Position numbers and translations under genes: made by a program. Below are positions 36,100 to 43,366 of a DNA stretch of 64,000 nucleotides, piece after piece. Position 1 is the first letter of the stretch. Each line of letters starts with the position of its first letter. The notes beneath the pieces are model-generated. The model was not told the DNA's origin. It saw only the letters and a program-made list of their open reading frames with translations, and did no database searches. The DNA comes from Mycolicibacterium sp. CBMA 226 (lineage in GTDB: Bacteria > Actinomycetota > Actinomycetes > Mycobacteriales > Mycobacteriaceae), in contig NZ_VTGY01000020.1 of NCBI RefSeq assembly GCF_009729075.1, positions 344,456-408,455 on the forward strand, written 5' to 3'.

Positions 36100-36803
36100 A
36101 GGTTGTCTCCAAACGGGTTTCGCATGAGGTAGCGACTGGTGGGCACGGTGTCCACATTGACGTTGGCGCCGAAAGCCGACGTGCTGGCGACCATCTTGCC
36201 CGCGCGGTCGGCCAGGTCGGCGTCGTCGGCGGCACCGAAGAACGCATGCAGGCTCGCGGTCGCCTCGATGGGAAACAGCTCCTCGACGATGGCACCGAGT
36301 TGCGGGGCGCCGGGCGTGAGCGAACGCACCACCGCGTTCTGCGTGTAACCGAACGTGGATTGAGTGTCGATGGCGATCTGGGTGTGGTCGATGTGCCACC
36401 GGCGGAACCACTCTCGCTCGTCCATGCCCTCGGGACGGCGCAGCAGCGCGACATTGGCCAAGCCGGCGGTGCGTGCACCGGGGACCACGGTCGGACCGGC
36501 CATCGGCACCGATTCGGTGACCAGATACGCGGCCAGCTCGGTGCATTCGGTGCGCAGTCGATCCAGCACCGCGGTCATCTGTGCGCCGTAATACTGCTGC
36601 GTCCACACGCTGATCACCGCGACGACCGGCGGGTCGAGCGTGGTCAGCAGCATCAGCGAGTCGCGGACCGCGCCGTCCTTGACGTTGACCGCCAGACCCG
36701 GCACCCCCAGCGCCAGCACCTCGTCGGCGACCTGGGTGCGCAGCTGCTCACACCACGCGTCGTCCGCCGTGTCACGCCGGAGCGTGACGATGACCTTCTC
36801 CAT
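36096..36803 (-). CDS. EthD-domain-containing protein, second gene of KstR operon
   Basis: 235 residues from ATG 36803 (RBS GGGAGGG). The duplicated ferredoxin-like fold has LLRRPEGMDEREWFRRWHIDHTQIAIDTQSTFGYTQNAVV, the EthD motif, in the second half and VIVTLRRDTADDAWCEQLRTQVADEV in the first. EthD-type proteins accompany P450 or dehydratase steps; their catalytic role is often unknown. It is 13 bp downstream of the thioesterase gene and overlaps the enoyl-CoA hydratase gene, so the three form one operon. Confidence 0.85.
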   Translation of the reverse strand: MEKVIVTLRRDTADDAWCEQLRTQVADEVLALGVPGLAVNVKDGAVRDSLMLLTTLDPPVVAVISVWTQQYYGAQMTAVLDRLRTECTELAAYLVTESVPMAGPTVVPGARTAGLANVALLRRPEGMDEREWFRRWHIDHTQIAIDTQSTFGYTQNAVVRSLTPGAPQLGAIVEELFPIEATASLHAFFGAADDADLADRAGKMVASTSAFGANVNVDTVPTSRYLMRNPFGDNL

Positions 36804-36816
36804 CGAACCCTCCCGG

Positions 36817-37440
36817 TCAGTCCCGCGCCCAGCGCGGAGTGATGAACACGCCCTCGGCCTCCACCGTGATGCCCTCGGCATCGGCGATGTGCCCGACCGC
36901 GTACGTCTTGATGCCTTCGGCCCGGACGATGCGGGCCTCGGTGTGCAGATCGCCGAGCCGCGTCATGCGCCGGTACCGCATGGTGAGCGTCCCGGTCAGA
37001 CGCGGCTGGCCGGGGAGACTCGCCCCCTCGCCCAGCACATGGTCGAGGATCATCGCCGACACCCCGCCATGGACATGGCCCGGCGGGCCCTCATACGCGG
37101 CGCCCAGACGGAAGTCGGCCGACACACTGCCGTCCTCGGCGCGGATCAGATCCACCGGCGGCGCAATCGGATTGCGCACCCCGATCACCGCGTTGCCCCA
37201 TGGCATCTCACTGCCCTGCGCCCCGAACCGGATGCCGAACGAGCCCGGTAGCTGCTGGGCCCGCAGCCGGGCGGCGGCGGCGTCGATCTCGGCTTTGACC
37301 GCCGCAACCGTGTCCGCCCCGGTCTCCGTTCGGATGGTGGCATCGATCAGCGCGCGCACGGACTGCGTCAGCGGTTCATAGATGGCCCGCATCCGCGCGA
37401 CCTCGTCGGCGCTGAGCTTCTGCAAGGTGTCCTCGAGCAC
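36817..37440 (-). CDS. Hotdog-fold acyl-CoA thioesterase (PaaI-like), first gene of KstR operon
   Basis: 207 residues if GTG 37440 is the start; TTG 37425 or ATG 37392 are alternatives. Longer versions would read through the KstR operator and are rejected. The hotdog fold is shown by YEGPPGHVHGGVSAMILDHVLGEGA and GTLTMRYRRMTRLGDLHTEARIVRAEG, with the HGG helix typical of the 4HBT/PaaI group. It hydrolyses an acyl-CoA in the cytoplasm. The start is only 9 bp after the operator, suggesting a leaderless or very short leader mRNA. Confidence 0.88.
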   Translation of the reverse strand: MLEDTLQKLSADEVARMRAIYEPLTQSVRALIDATIRTETGADTVAAVKAEIDAAAARLRAQQLPGSFGIRFGAQGSEMPWGNAVIGVRNPIAPPVDLIRAEDGSVSADFRLGAAYEGPPGHVHGGVSAMILDHVLGEGASLPGQPRLTGTLTMRYRRMTRLGDLHTEARIVRAEGIKTYAVGHIADAEGITVEAEGVFITPRWARD

Positions 37441-37448
37441 CCTTGAAC

Positions 37449-37462
37449 TAGAACACGTTCTA
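37449..37462 (-). promoter_or_regulatory. KstR operator, perfect palindrome
   Basis: TAGAACACGTTCTA is fully symmetric outside the central AC and matches TNNAACNNGTTNNA. It lies 9 bp upstream of the thioesterase start and is the best KstR site in the window. Confidence 0.92.
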
Positions 37463-37967
37463 ATCGGACTGTCGAGGGTGGGGTCCCATTGCCTGCGCGC
37501 CAACAGATTTGGCACCGCCACAACGGTTCGCCGGCCAATACGCCGGATCATCGTCCCGCCCGCCACCAGCTACCGGCAATTTTCTCTGCAGCAAATCTTG
37601 TGCGGGCGTCAAGAACCGTATTTACCGGGACCCGCGGTCCGCCCGGCCGGGCCCACCAACCAACTCCATACCCAGCCGGACAGCGACGCGCCTACCCCAC
37701 CGGCCGCCACCCTGAAACCCGAACGAATTACTTTCAGCTGCGATTTCCGGCCTGGCCCCACCACATAGCCGACTGGACACACGCCATAACTGCCAAACGC
37801 TCGTGCCATTCGGCGGAATACTGTACATCGGCACAGCGGCGGATTAAAGTCGGCACACAGGTCTCCGTCGTCGTGCGTGCAGCAAACTTCAACGGACAGC
37901 ACGGCAATGTAGCCCCCGAATACTGCCCGCACGCGGGCAGGGTGCGGTCGTTAAGGAGTTCAGGTCG
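37463..37967. other. Intergenic region (505 bp), no gene supported
   Basis: It separates the KstR operon from the response-regulator gene. It is less GC-rich than neighbouring genes. Open frames crossing it have low-complexity composition and no RBS. Apart from the KstR site at its edge I see no convincing repeat or RNA structure. Confidence 0.5.
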
Positions 37968-38648
37968 ATGCGGATCGATACGTTCGCCGGATGCCAGGTC
38001 TCGCGTGTGACAGTCGTGGATTCATACGAGGTCGTCCATGCGGGCGTCTCGGCCTGGCTCCGCGAGGACTGCGCACCCTGCGCTACCCCCACCGCCCTCT
38101 ACCCCGATGCCGAACAGTTCCTGCGCCGTAACCCCATTCCCGAAAACGGTGGCGAGGTAGTGCTGCTCGGGCTCCGGGCAGACGAAGCGACCGGCCTGGC
38201 TGCCGTGCGTGAACTCACCAACCGCGGCTACCGCGTCGTGGTGTACTCCCATGTCGCCGACCGCGACGTGATCCGTACCGCGATCGACTCGGGCGCCGTG
38301 ACGTACCTGACCCAGACCGAAGGCCGGGAACACCTGATCAAGGCCATCCGGGCCGCCGTCACGCCGTTCCCGTACATCGGGCCGAGCATGGCCACCGCCC
38401 TCGACGACCGCGACTTCTGTCTGCGTCCGGTACTGGCGCCGCGAGAGCAGGAGGTGCTCCTGGCCTGGTTCCGGACGGACAGCAAGGAGCTGGCCGCGCA
38501 GCAGCTGTTCGTGGCCCCCAGCACCGTGCGCACCCATCTGCAGCGCATCCGGGCCAAATACGCCGCCGCGGGACGCCCGGCCGGCACCAAGGCCGCGCTG
38601 GTGGCGCGCGCCATCCAGGATCGGATCATCAACATCGACGATCTGTGA
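37968..38648 (+). CDS. LuxR/NarL-type response regulator with atypical receiver
   Basis: 226 residues. The N-terminal receiver-like domain (about 12-125) ends with VVVYSHVADRDVIRTAIDSGAVTYLTQTEGREHLIKAIRAAV. At the usual phosphorylation position the sequence is EVVLLGLRADE, so the conserved Asp is replaced by Gly68. The C-terminal HTH (about 150-215) has LAPREQEVLLAWFRTDSKELAAQQLFVAPSTVRTHLQRIRAKYAAAG. It therefore probably works without phosphorylation. No sensor kinase gene is nearby. Similar orphan regulators occur in mycobacteria. Confidence 0.88.
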   Translation: MRIDTFAGCQVSRVTVVDSYEVVHAGVSAWLREDCAPCATPTALYPDAEQFLRRNPIPENGGEVVLLGLRADEATGLAAVRELTNRGYRVVVYSHVADRDVIRTAIDSGAVTYLTQTEGREHLIKAIRAAVTPFPYIGPSMATALDDRDFCLRPVLAPREQEVLLAWFRTDSKELAAQQLFVAPSTVRTHLQRIRAKYAAAGRPAGTKAALVARAIQDRIINIDDL

Positions 38649-38666
38649 ATCCGTAAGCTCTCCGCC

Positions 38667-39146
38667 ATGACCGTCACCGCTGATGATCTGCGCCATCTGA
38701 ACCGCTGCGTCGAGCTGGCTCGTGAGGCGCTGGAGGATGGTGACGAGCCTTTCGGCTCCCTGCTGGTGGACGCGGACGGCGTCGTGGTGTTCGAGGACCG
38801 CAACCGGGTCTCCGGCGGGGACAAGACCCAGCACCCCGAATTCGCCATCGCCCGTTGGGCGGCAAGCCATCTCGATCCCGCGCAGCGGGCCGCCGCGGTG
38901 ACCTACACATCCGGCGAACATTGCCCGATGTGCTCGGCCGCGCATGCCTGGGTGGGTCTGGGCCGCATCGTCTACGCGACATCGTCGGCGCAGTTGGGCG
39001 GGTGGTTCGGTGAATGGGGCGTCGCGCCGTCCCCCGTTGCGGCACTGCCCATCTCGGCTGTCGCGCCCGGCGTGCCTGTCGACGGCCCCGTCGACGAACT
39101 CGCTGACGCCATGAAGGGGCTCTACGAGGCGGCGTTCCGCCCGTAA
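38667..39146 (+). CDS. Cytidine/deoxycytidylate/guanine deaminase family protein
   Basis: 159 residues. Zinc-deaminase motifs are HPEF (HxE-type with His and catalytic Glu; the usual HAE is HPE here) and PMC-S-A in EHCPMCSAAHAWVGLGRIVYATSS, the PCxxC variant giving the two zinc cysteines. The overall layout is that of guanine deaminase/TadA-like nucleoside deaminases acting on free bases or nucleosides in the cytoplasm. It starts 18 bp after the response-regulator gene. A hairpin (39159-39181) follows its stop. Confidence 0.88.
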   Translation: MTVTADDLRHLNRCVELAREALEDGDEPFGSLLVDADGVVVFEDRNRVSGGDKTQHPEFAIARWAASHLDPAQRAAAVTYTSGEHCPMCSAAHAWVGLGRIVYATSSAQLGGWFGEWGVAPSPVAALPISAVAPGVPVDGPVDELADAMKGLYEAAFRP

Positions 39147-39158
39147 CCCTGTTCCGAG

Positions 39159-39181
39159 TCGCAATCGTTAACCAATTGCGA
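39159..39181 (+). terminator. Hairpin after deaminase gene
   Basis: TCGCAAT-N9-ATTGCGA, 7-bp arms with a 9-nt loop, starting 13 bp after the deaminase stop, followed by ATGTCTCTCTT. It is probably a transcription terminator, though there is no long U-run. A second, larger chromosomal hairpin just downstream is split by the mobile element. Confidence 0.5.
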
Positions 39182-39248
39182 TGTCTCTCTTCAGCATCGG
39201 TCCATGGAACCGCGGCGTCGCAATGCTTCACTAGTAACCACGGGAGCC

Positions 39249-39279
39249 TGCCGTTACCCCCGAGACGGCGGGCTCCCGC
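39249..39279. repeat. attL, left 31-bp direct repeat of the element
   Basis: It shares 30 of 31 bases with 50487-50517 (G at 39270 versus A at 50508). The left arm of a hairpin, GGGAGCCTGCCGT at 39242-39254, pairs perfectly with ACGGCAGGCTCCC of the right copy but has one mismatch with its own side. The chromosomal hairpin was therefore one continuous structure before integration, and crossover took place left of base 39270. Confidence 0.9.
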
Positions 39280-39451
39280 CTCCTATTTGGGGAGTTATCA
39301 CGGCGGTCGATGCGTGAATAGTGTTGCCTTGCTTACGGATTGGTCTCAGTGCCATCACTGTCAGGCGTCGCGACATCGCTGCCGATGTGTCGGTCATGTT
39401 GACCGCTCAGCATGGCGCGACATGCGGAAACATGGGGCGACCAGGCGAGAC

Positions 39452-39477
39452 TGTTGACCTACGTCAACACGTCAACA
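39452..39477. promoter_or_regulatory. Cluster of TGTTGACG/CGTCAACA octamers, left arm
   Basis: GTTGAC-CTAC-GTCAAC (39453-39468) is a dyad, directly followed by another CGTCAACA copy ending at 39477. The same octamer occurs twice in inverted sense at 50435-50442 and 50446-50453 beside attR. Shared oligonucleotides on both sides of an att core are typical integrase or excisionase arm sites. Confidence 0.6.
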
Positions 39478-39502
39478 CCCCAAAAAGTGACCCGCCTGAT
39501 AC

Positions 39503-39520
39503 ACGGCGTGTACACGCCGT
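39503..39520. promoter_or_regulatory. Perfect 18-bp palindrome upstream of the 94-residue gene
   Basis: ACGGCGTGTACACGCCGT is fully symmetric, 17 bp before ATG 39537. At this position it would overlap the RBS or transcription start, so it is probably a repressor operator. Confidence 0.6.
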
Positions 39521-39536
39521 ACCGTCTCCCGGCGTG

Positions 39537-39821
39537 ATGACAACCACACCCGCAGAAGCCACGTACGTCTCCGACTGGGAACTGATCGCGCACCCCGACG
39601 ACTACCGCCGCCACTTCACCACCAGCCACACGGCCACTGTCACCGGGCTCCCTGAGCTAGGCGGCACGGCGACCCTGCCCGTGCAAGGTGAACAGCGCCA
39701 GGACGGCACGGTGACCCGCTACGTGGACGTGGATAGCCAAGGCGCGTTTACCGCCGATCAGCTCCGCGCCCTGGCCGTTGAGTGCCTAAGCATGGCCGAC
39801 CAGCTCGACAACCCGGCTTAG
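39537..39821 (+). CDS. Element-encoded hypothetical protein
   Basis: 94 residues from ATG 39537 (GTG 39534 directly precedes it). It is a small soluble protein with VSDWELIAHPDDYRRHFTTSHTATVTGLPELGGTATLPVQGEQRQDGTVTRYVDVDSQGAFTADQLRALAVECLSMADQLD. The beta-rich front and helical end suggest a compact fold. It has no recognised family. It is the only plus-strand gene at the left end, has a palindrome at its promoter and a strong terminator (39830-39859), so it is an independent transcription unit, perhaps expressed from the integrated state. Confidence 0.7.
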   Translation: MTTTPAEATYVSDWELIAHPDDYRRHFTTSHTATVTGLPELGGTATLPVQGEQRQDGTVTRYVDVDSQGAFTADQLRALAVECLSMADQLDNPA

Positions 39822-39829
39822 GACGTGAA

Positions 39830-39859
39830 CCCGCCCCGGTGACTCATTTCCGGGGCGGG
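39830..39859 (+). terminator. Strong GC hairpin terminator
   Basis: CCCGCCCCGG-N10-CCGGGGCGGG, 10-bp perfect stem beginning 9 bp after the 94-residue gene stop. There is no U-tract, as is usual for mycobacterial terminators. Confidence 0.7.
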
Positions 39860-40157
39860 GCCACTGGCCGCGCTTAATGGCAAGAGGTAAGCGCCACGCG
39901 GCCCGCCAAAGGGAGTTTCGTAGTAATTAGCGTTTAGCAGTGCCATCGGTTACCGGCCCATAAAGGCTATTAGGGCTGTAGTAGTCCAATAGATTCACTG
40001 CACACCGAAACGGACGTTTCGGCATGTCGCGGCAGGTGCACCCGCCCTGCAATCAGCTCGCACACACCACCTCGAAAGTGGGACTTACGGGCGTCCTTAC
40101 CGCTGCCGAACGGTTCCTATTCCGCCCGACAAACCCATTCTAAAGATGGGCAGTTTG
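39860..40157. other. Non-coding stretch at end of late operon
   Basis: No gene is supported on either strand. It contains the palindrome CCGAAACG-GA-CGTTTCGG (40005-40022) and a small hairpin (40134-40150). This is the meeting point of the plus-strand gene and the minus-strand capsid operon. Confidence 0.55.
40134..40150 (-). terminator. Weak hairpin after the head-tail adaptor gene
   Basis: On the minus strand CCCAT-N7-ATGGG is followed by TTTGT, 8 bp after the adaptor stop. A short stem and short U-run make it a candidate terminator for the capsid operon. Confidence 0.4.
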
Positions 40158-40478
40158 TTAATAGGCCCGGTCCCGGTACCGGTTAAGCACGTAGCTTTCC
40201 GCTACCGACCACCCATCGAAACCCGCCCTGAGCTGGACCGCGAACGGCCCCATACTGCGCTGTCCAATGATCTGCGACGTATCAGCAAGCAACCTGGCAG
40301 AGGCAGACAGGATCACAGCCGCCACGTCCTCGGACGGTTCCCCAGCGGCTGAAAATCCCTTGCCCCGCGTGTACGACCGGGCCATAGCGGTAACCACACT
40401 GATTACCGCCGTGGCCTGGTCTGCGCTGACATCCTGGCCGGTGAACGCCGCAAGATCAGCACTCGTCGGCGTAGCCAC
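40158..40478 (-). CDS. Head-tail connector/adaptor protein (Gp6/gp15-like)
   Basis: 106 residues from GTG 40478, 4 bp after the major capsid stop. It has MATPTSADLAAFTGQDVSADQATAVISVVTAMARSYTRGKGF, then AAVILSASARLLADTSQ and WSVAESYVLNRYRDRAY. This helical layout and the genomic position directly after the capsid gene are typical of phage head-to-tail adaptors, which form a ring under the portal and present a tail-docking surface. As the last capsid gene it would be the element's contact with a helper's tail. The family call rests on pattern and context. Confidence 0.7.
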   Translation of the reverse strand: MATPTSADLAAFTGQDVSADQATAVISVVTAMARSYTRGKGFSAAGEPSEDVAAVILSASARLLADTSQIIGQRSMGPFAVQLRAGFDGWSVAESYVLNRYRDRAY

Positions 40479-40482
40479 TGGC

Positions 40483-41349
40483 TTAAGCCTCAGTCAGTAG
40501 CGTGACGCCCTTAGCCTGCAATAGGCCAACGTCATAGCGGGTAACCACCCGAATGCCCTGGCTGTCGTAGTCGCCCCAGGTCTGGTCAAGCACCTTGATC
40601 TCAGCATCCAAGTCACGGGCAACCGCCACCTTGGACATGTCCACCAGGCCGACACGCGCCTTAGGCGTGGCACCCGCCTTAGGGATGTTCTCCGTGATGA
40701 TGACCGGCAGGCCGAACAACTGGAACGCAACGCCCGCCTGCACATTTGCGCCCGACGTATCAATGACGTACCGCTTATCGGTGGCCGAGACCTTAACCTT
40801 GCGAATCTTGGCGAAACTGTCAGCCGTCATAACCCAATGGGTCGGGTTAACGTGATTGCCCTGCGCGGTCGCAATCGCATCAATCAGCGTGTCAGGGTCG
40901 GTCAAATCCAGCGTGCCGGTAGTAATGCCCGACTGGCGGAAAATGCCCTTAATCGTGTTGCTAGCGCCGTCGCCATCCCACAGGTACTTATCCAATGCCT
41001 GAGCGACATTAGAAACCAGCGTGGTCTTAAGCGTCGCGTCCAATGCAACAACCGACTGACGCAGCATTTCATTAGAAACGCGGGTAAGCACCTTAAGTGA
41101 GTTAAGCGCGGTAGGCAGCAAAACCACCTCGTCAAAAGTCACATCGCCATCAGTGATTTGCGTACCCGGCCCGAAGAATCCAGCCGTGACGCCCGACGCG
41201 ATACGCGGAATGCGCAACGTCTGATTGGTGTCGAAAATCTGCGGTCCGGCAGACAGGAACGTCGATTCCTGCACCAAAGGCTGGACCAAAACATTAGAAA
41301 CCTGCGACTGCAAAAGAGTCGGATTATTAGCAGGCACCTTGATAGTCAT
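40483..41349 (-). CDS. Major capsid protein, HK97 fold
   Basis: 288 residues from ATG 41349 (RBS AAGGA). It starts directly with TIKVPANNPTLLQSQVSNVLVQPLVQESTFLSAGPQIF, without an N-terminal delta domain. The core LKVLTRVSNEMLRQSVVALDATLKTTLVSNVAQALDKYLWDGDGASNTIKGIF and LPVIITENIPKAG fits HK97-type capsid proteins. Absence of a delta domain and of a protease agrees with the separate scaffold gene upstream. The gene follows scaffold by 59 bp. It would form the element's procapsid. Confidence 0.88.
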   Translation of the reverse strand: MTIKVPANNPTLLQSQVSNVLVQPLVQESTFLSAGPQIFDTNQTLRIPRIASGVTAGFFGPGTQITDGDVTFDEVVLLPTALNSLKVLTRVSNEMLRQSVVALDATLKTTLVSNVAQALDKYLWDGDGASNTIKGIFRQSGITTGTLDLTDPDTLIDAIATAQGNHVNPTHWVMTADSFAKIRKVKVSATDKRYVIDTSGANVQAGVAFQLFGLPVIITENIPKAGATPKARVGLVDMSKVAVARDLDAEIKVLDQTWGDYDSQGIRVVTRYDVGLLQAKGVTLLTEA

Positions 41350-41384
41350 ATTTAGTTGTCCTTCTATTCAGTTATTATTTAGTT
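41349..41384 (-). repeat. TATTYAGTT leader repeats before the capsid gene
   Basis: TATT(C/T)AGTT occurs at 41349-41357, 41365-41373 and 41376-41384, in the leader of the major capsid gene. On the mRNA sense strand it reads AACTRAATA. The same nonamer recurs before portal (43342-43350) and terminase (44862-44870 and 44873-44881) but not elsewhere that I saw. Confidence 0.7.
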
Positions 41385-41408
41385 GTCTTGTTTGTTAGCT
41401 GCCGGAAT

Positions 41409-41852
41409 TTATGAAATTCCAGACCTCAGCATGTCCAGCAAGCTAACGGGGTCACTACCCTGATCCTTGACGCCCTGGCCGACATCGCCGGTAACCCGGC
41501 GCGCCTTAAGGTGCGGTTTAGCGGTAATCAACTGTTCGACCGCCGCCACCAGGGCATCAGGGTTGGTCAGGTGTTCTTCGCTAAACGGCAAGTCCGAAGG
41601 GTCTGCCAGCAAGCCGGTCGCCCGGACCACCTCGGTGTGCAGTTTCTCGGCGGTTTCCTTGGCCCTGAGTCGGTATTTAGCATTTTCGTCCCGTAGGCCG
41701 GTGACATATTCACGCGTAAATGCCTCTGCCTCGCCCGTGGGCGCGCCAGATCCAGTTTCGGTAGTGGTTACCTCGGTGGGCGCATTGTCGACGGTCTGTG
41801 TCGATTCTGGCCCGGTGTTTTCAGTAGTTACAGAATCAGTCTGTTCACTCAT
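41409..41852 (-). CDS. Capsid scaffolding protein
   Basis: 147 residues, RBS AGAGGA. An acidic, Thr/Glu-rich disordered front (SEQTDSVTTENTGPESTQTVDNAPTEV) is followed by a helix-forming segment AFTREYVTGLRDENAKYRLRAKETAEKLHTEVVRATGLLADPSDLPF and a short end LLDMLRSGIS. This is the composition of phage scaffolding proteins (DUF4355-like), and the gene sits between portal and capsid where scaffold is expected. Scaffold size control might explain a small satellite capsid, an inference. Confidence 0.82.
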   Translation of the reverse strand: MSEQTDSVTTENTGPESTQTVDNAPTEVTTTETGSGAPTGEAEAFTREYVTGLRDENAKYRLRAKETAEKLHTEVVRATGLLADPSDLPFSEEHLTNPDALVAAVEQLITAKPHLKARRVTGDVGQGVKDQGSDPVSLLDMLRSGIS

Positions 41853-41875
41853 GAATTTATATCCTCTGTCTTTTA

Positions 41876-43330
41876 TTATGCGGCCTTCAGTTGGCCATCA
41901 ACCATTTTTGTGCCGGGAAATGGCGAACCGTGCTGGTTCATTCGTTCCGCCGTTAGCTCAGCGTGCTTAGCAATAGCCATTGAGAACTCAGGGTTAGCGT
42001 TCGCCAATGCGTCCCGCTCAGCGTCGTAAAGCTCGCGGTCAATTTCGTCTTGGGTATATCCGAGACGACGCAACGCGCCAGACTTCGACAACAGGCCCGC
42101 TTGCAGCATCTTCACAACGGCGTCCGTGTCCTGAGCCAACGTGCGCGTAGACGCGTCGGCCCACTGGATGCGCACCTGAACAACAGCAACCGGCACGCTG
42201 TCACGTACCGCCACCATCAGCTTGGCGACGGTCTCCCAACCACGCCCAAACACCAGTTGCCGAGCCTCGGCCCTGGCCGTCAATGACGCCTCAGCGGCCC
42301 GCATCGCATCTGCCGTTGCCGGGTTGGCCGTCGTGATGCCGATGTAGTGGGCCGGTAGCGCCGACACGGCCATGATCTGCCCCAGTAGGACGCCTACGCC
42401 CTTTTCGTAGTGACTCAGGTCTGCCGAGTCGAGCTGACCAAACTTGGTCTCCGGCTTTTCGGCCACCATTGCCCTAGCGCCCTCAGGGATGGGGTTAACA
42501 GCCTCCGTCTTGGGTTCTCCGTTGCCATCCAGGACAGGGTTGCCGTCAGCGTCCAATATGGGGCGTTCTACCAGGTCAATGCCGGTAGCCCAGCGGCGCG
42601 GGCGGCCCACGTACTCACTGGTCACCATAAGGTCTGTGAGCATCTTGTTTAGGCCGTCCACCAGCGGCATTAGGTCGTCAATCTCGCTTAGGCCCGGCTC
42701 GAACATGGCGAACCCGGCCCACGGGCCAAGGACTAGCGTCCGGTCAACGTTCTTAAGCTCAACCACGGGCACCACACCCAGCGGGTTATCAAGAATCTCG
42801 ATCAGCTCGAACCCGGACGTAGCAGGCCCCGCAGTCTGCGCAACCCACTTCTCAATGCGGTCAGGCAGATAGAGGACCGCGAACGTTTGAGTCTTTGTGC
42901 GCCAACGCTTTACAGCCGCCGTAATCTCCCGGCTACCGGGGTCACGTGCCACCTGCATTTGCTTAGGCGACTCGATAGACACCTGAGGCGTACCGTCGGC
43001 ACCGGCCCAAACCACAACAAAGCTGGACCCATACAGCAGCGCGTCACGATGCGCCGACATGCACAACTGGTCAAGATCGTTCTTAACCCAGTCGTCCCAG
43101 ACATCAGCACCGGTAAACCCGATAATCCGCAGGCGCTCCGCGATACTGGTCACGGCCAGGCGCGGAATGTTCGATGACATCCGGGAAAAGCGACCATCCA
43201 GCGCCTTAGCCGCATCCGGTGACAGAAATGCTAGCGGTTGCCGACCCTCGTAATAGTTTTCTAGCTGCTGGTAACGCGACTGCGGCGCGTCCAATTGCAT
43301 CAACAGGTCAACCAATAGGTTGCTACTCAA
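41876..43330 (-). CDS. Phage portal protein (SPP1 gp6/phi-type)
   Basis: 484 residues from TTG 43330 (RBS AGAGG); no ATG or GTG gives the family start. The N-terminal LMQLDAPQSRYQQLENYYEGRQPLAFLSPDAAKAL, FSRMSSNIPRLAVTSIAERLRIIGFTG, and the central YEKGVGVLLGQIMAVSALPAHYIG with NPATADAMRAAEASLTARAEARQ are portal signatures. It forms the dodecameric vertex through which DNA is packaged. A TATTCAGTT leader repeat lies just upstream. It is 36 bp downstream of the terminase gene, in the usual order. Confidence 0.92.
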   Translation of the reverse strand: MSSNLLVDLLMQLDAPQSRYQQLENYYEGRQPLAFLSPDAAKALDGRFSRMSSNIPRLAVTSIAERLRIIGFTGADVWDDWVKNDLDQLCMSAHRDALLYGSSFVVVWAGADGTPQVSIESPKQMQVARDPGSREITAAVKRWRTKTQTFAVLYLPDRIEKWVAQTAGPATSGFELIEILDNPLGVVPVVELKNVDRTLVLGPWAGFAMFEPGLSEIDDLMPLVDGLNKMLTDLMVTSEYVGRPRRWATGIDLVERPILDADGNPVLDGNGEPKTEAVNPIPEGARAMVAEKPETKFGQLDSADLSHYEKGVGVLLGQIMAVSALPAHYIGITTANPATADAMRAAEASLTARAEARQLVFGRGWETVAKLMVAVRDSVPVAVVQVRIQWADASTRTLAQDTDAVVKMLQAGLLSKSGALRRLGYTQDEIDRELYDAERDALANANPEFSMAIAKHAELTAERMNQHGSPFPGTKMVDGQLKAA

Positions 43331-43366
43331 AATAAAACCTCTATTCAGTTGTAAGTGGTAAGCGTT

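Larger units (their letters stand above)
39280..39536. other. Left-end non-coding region of the element with integrase arm-type repeats
   Basis: No gene is supported in 39280-39536. It contains CGTCAACA at 39462-39469 and 39470-39477, TGTTGACC at 39451-39459 and near 39397, which recur near the right end next to attR. It also holds an 18-bp palindrome at 39503-39520. It should hold the promoter of the 94-residue gene. Confidence 0.65.

Noticed and set aside
39147..39280. tRNA gene at the attachment site
   Set aside because: The element inserts in a hairpin; no cloverleaf or conserved tRNA stem could be drawn on either strand.
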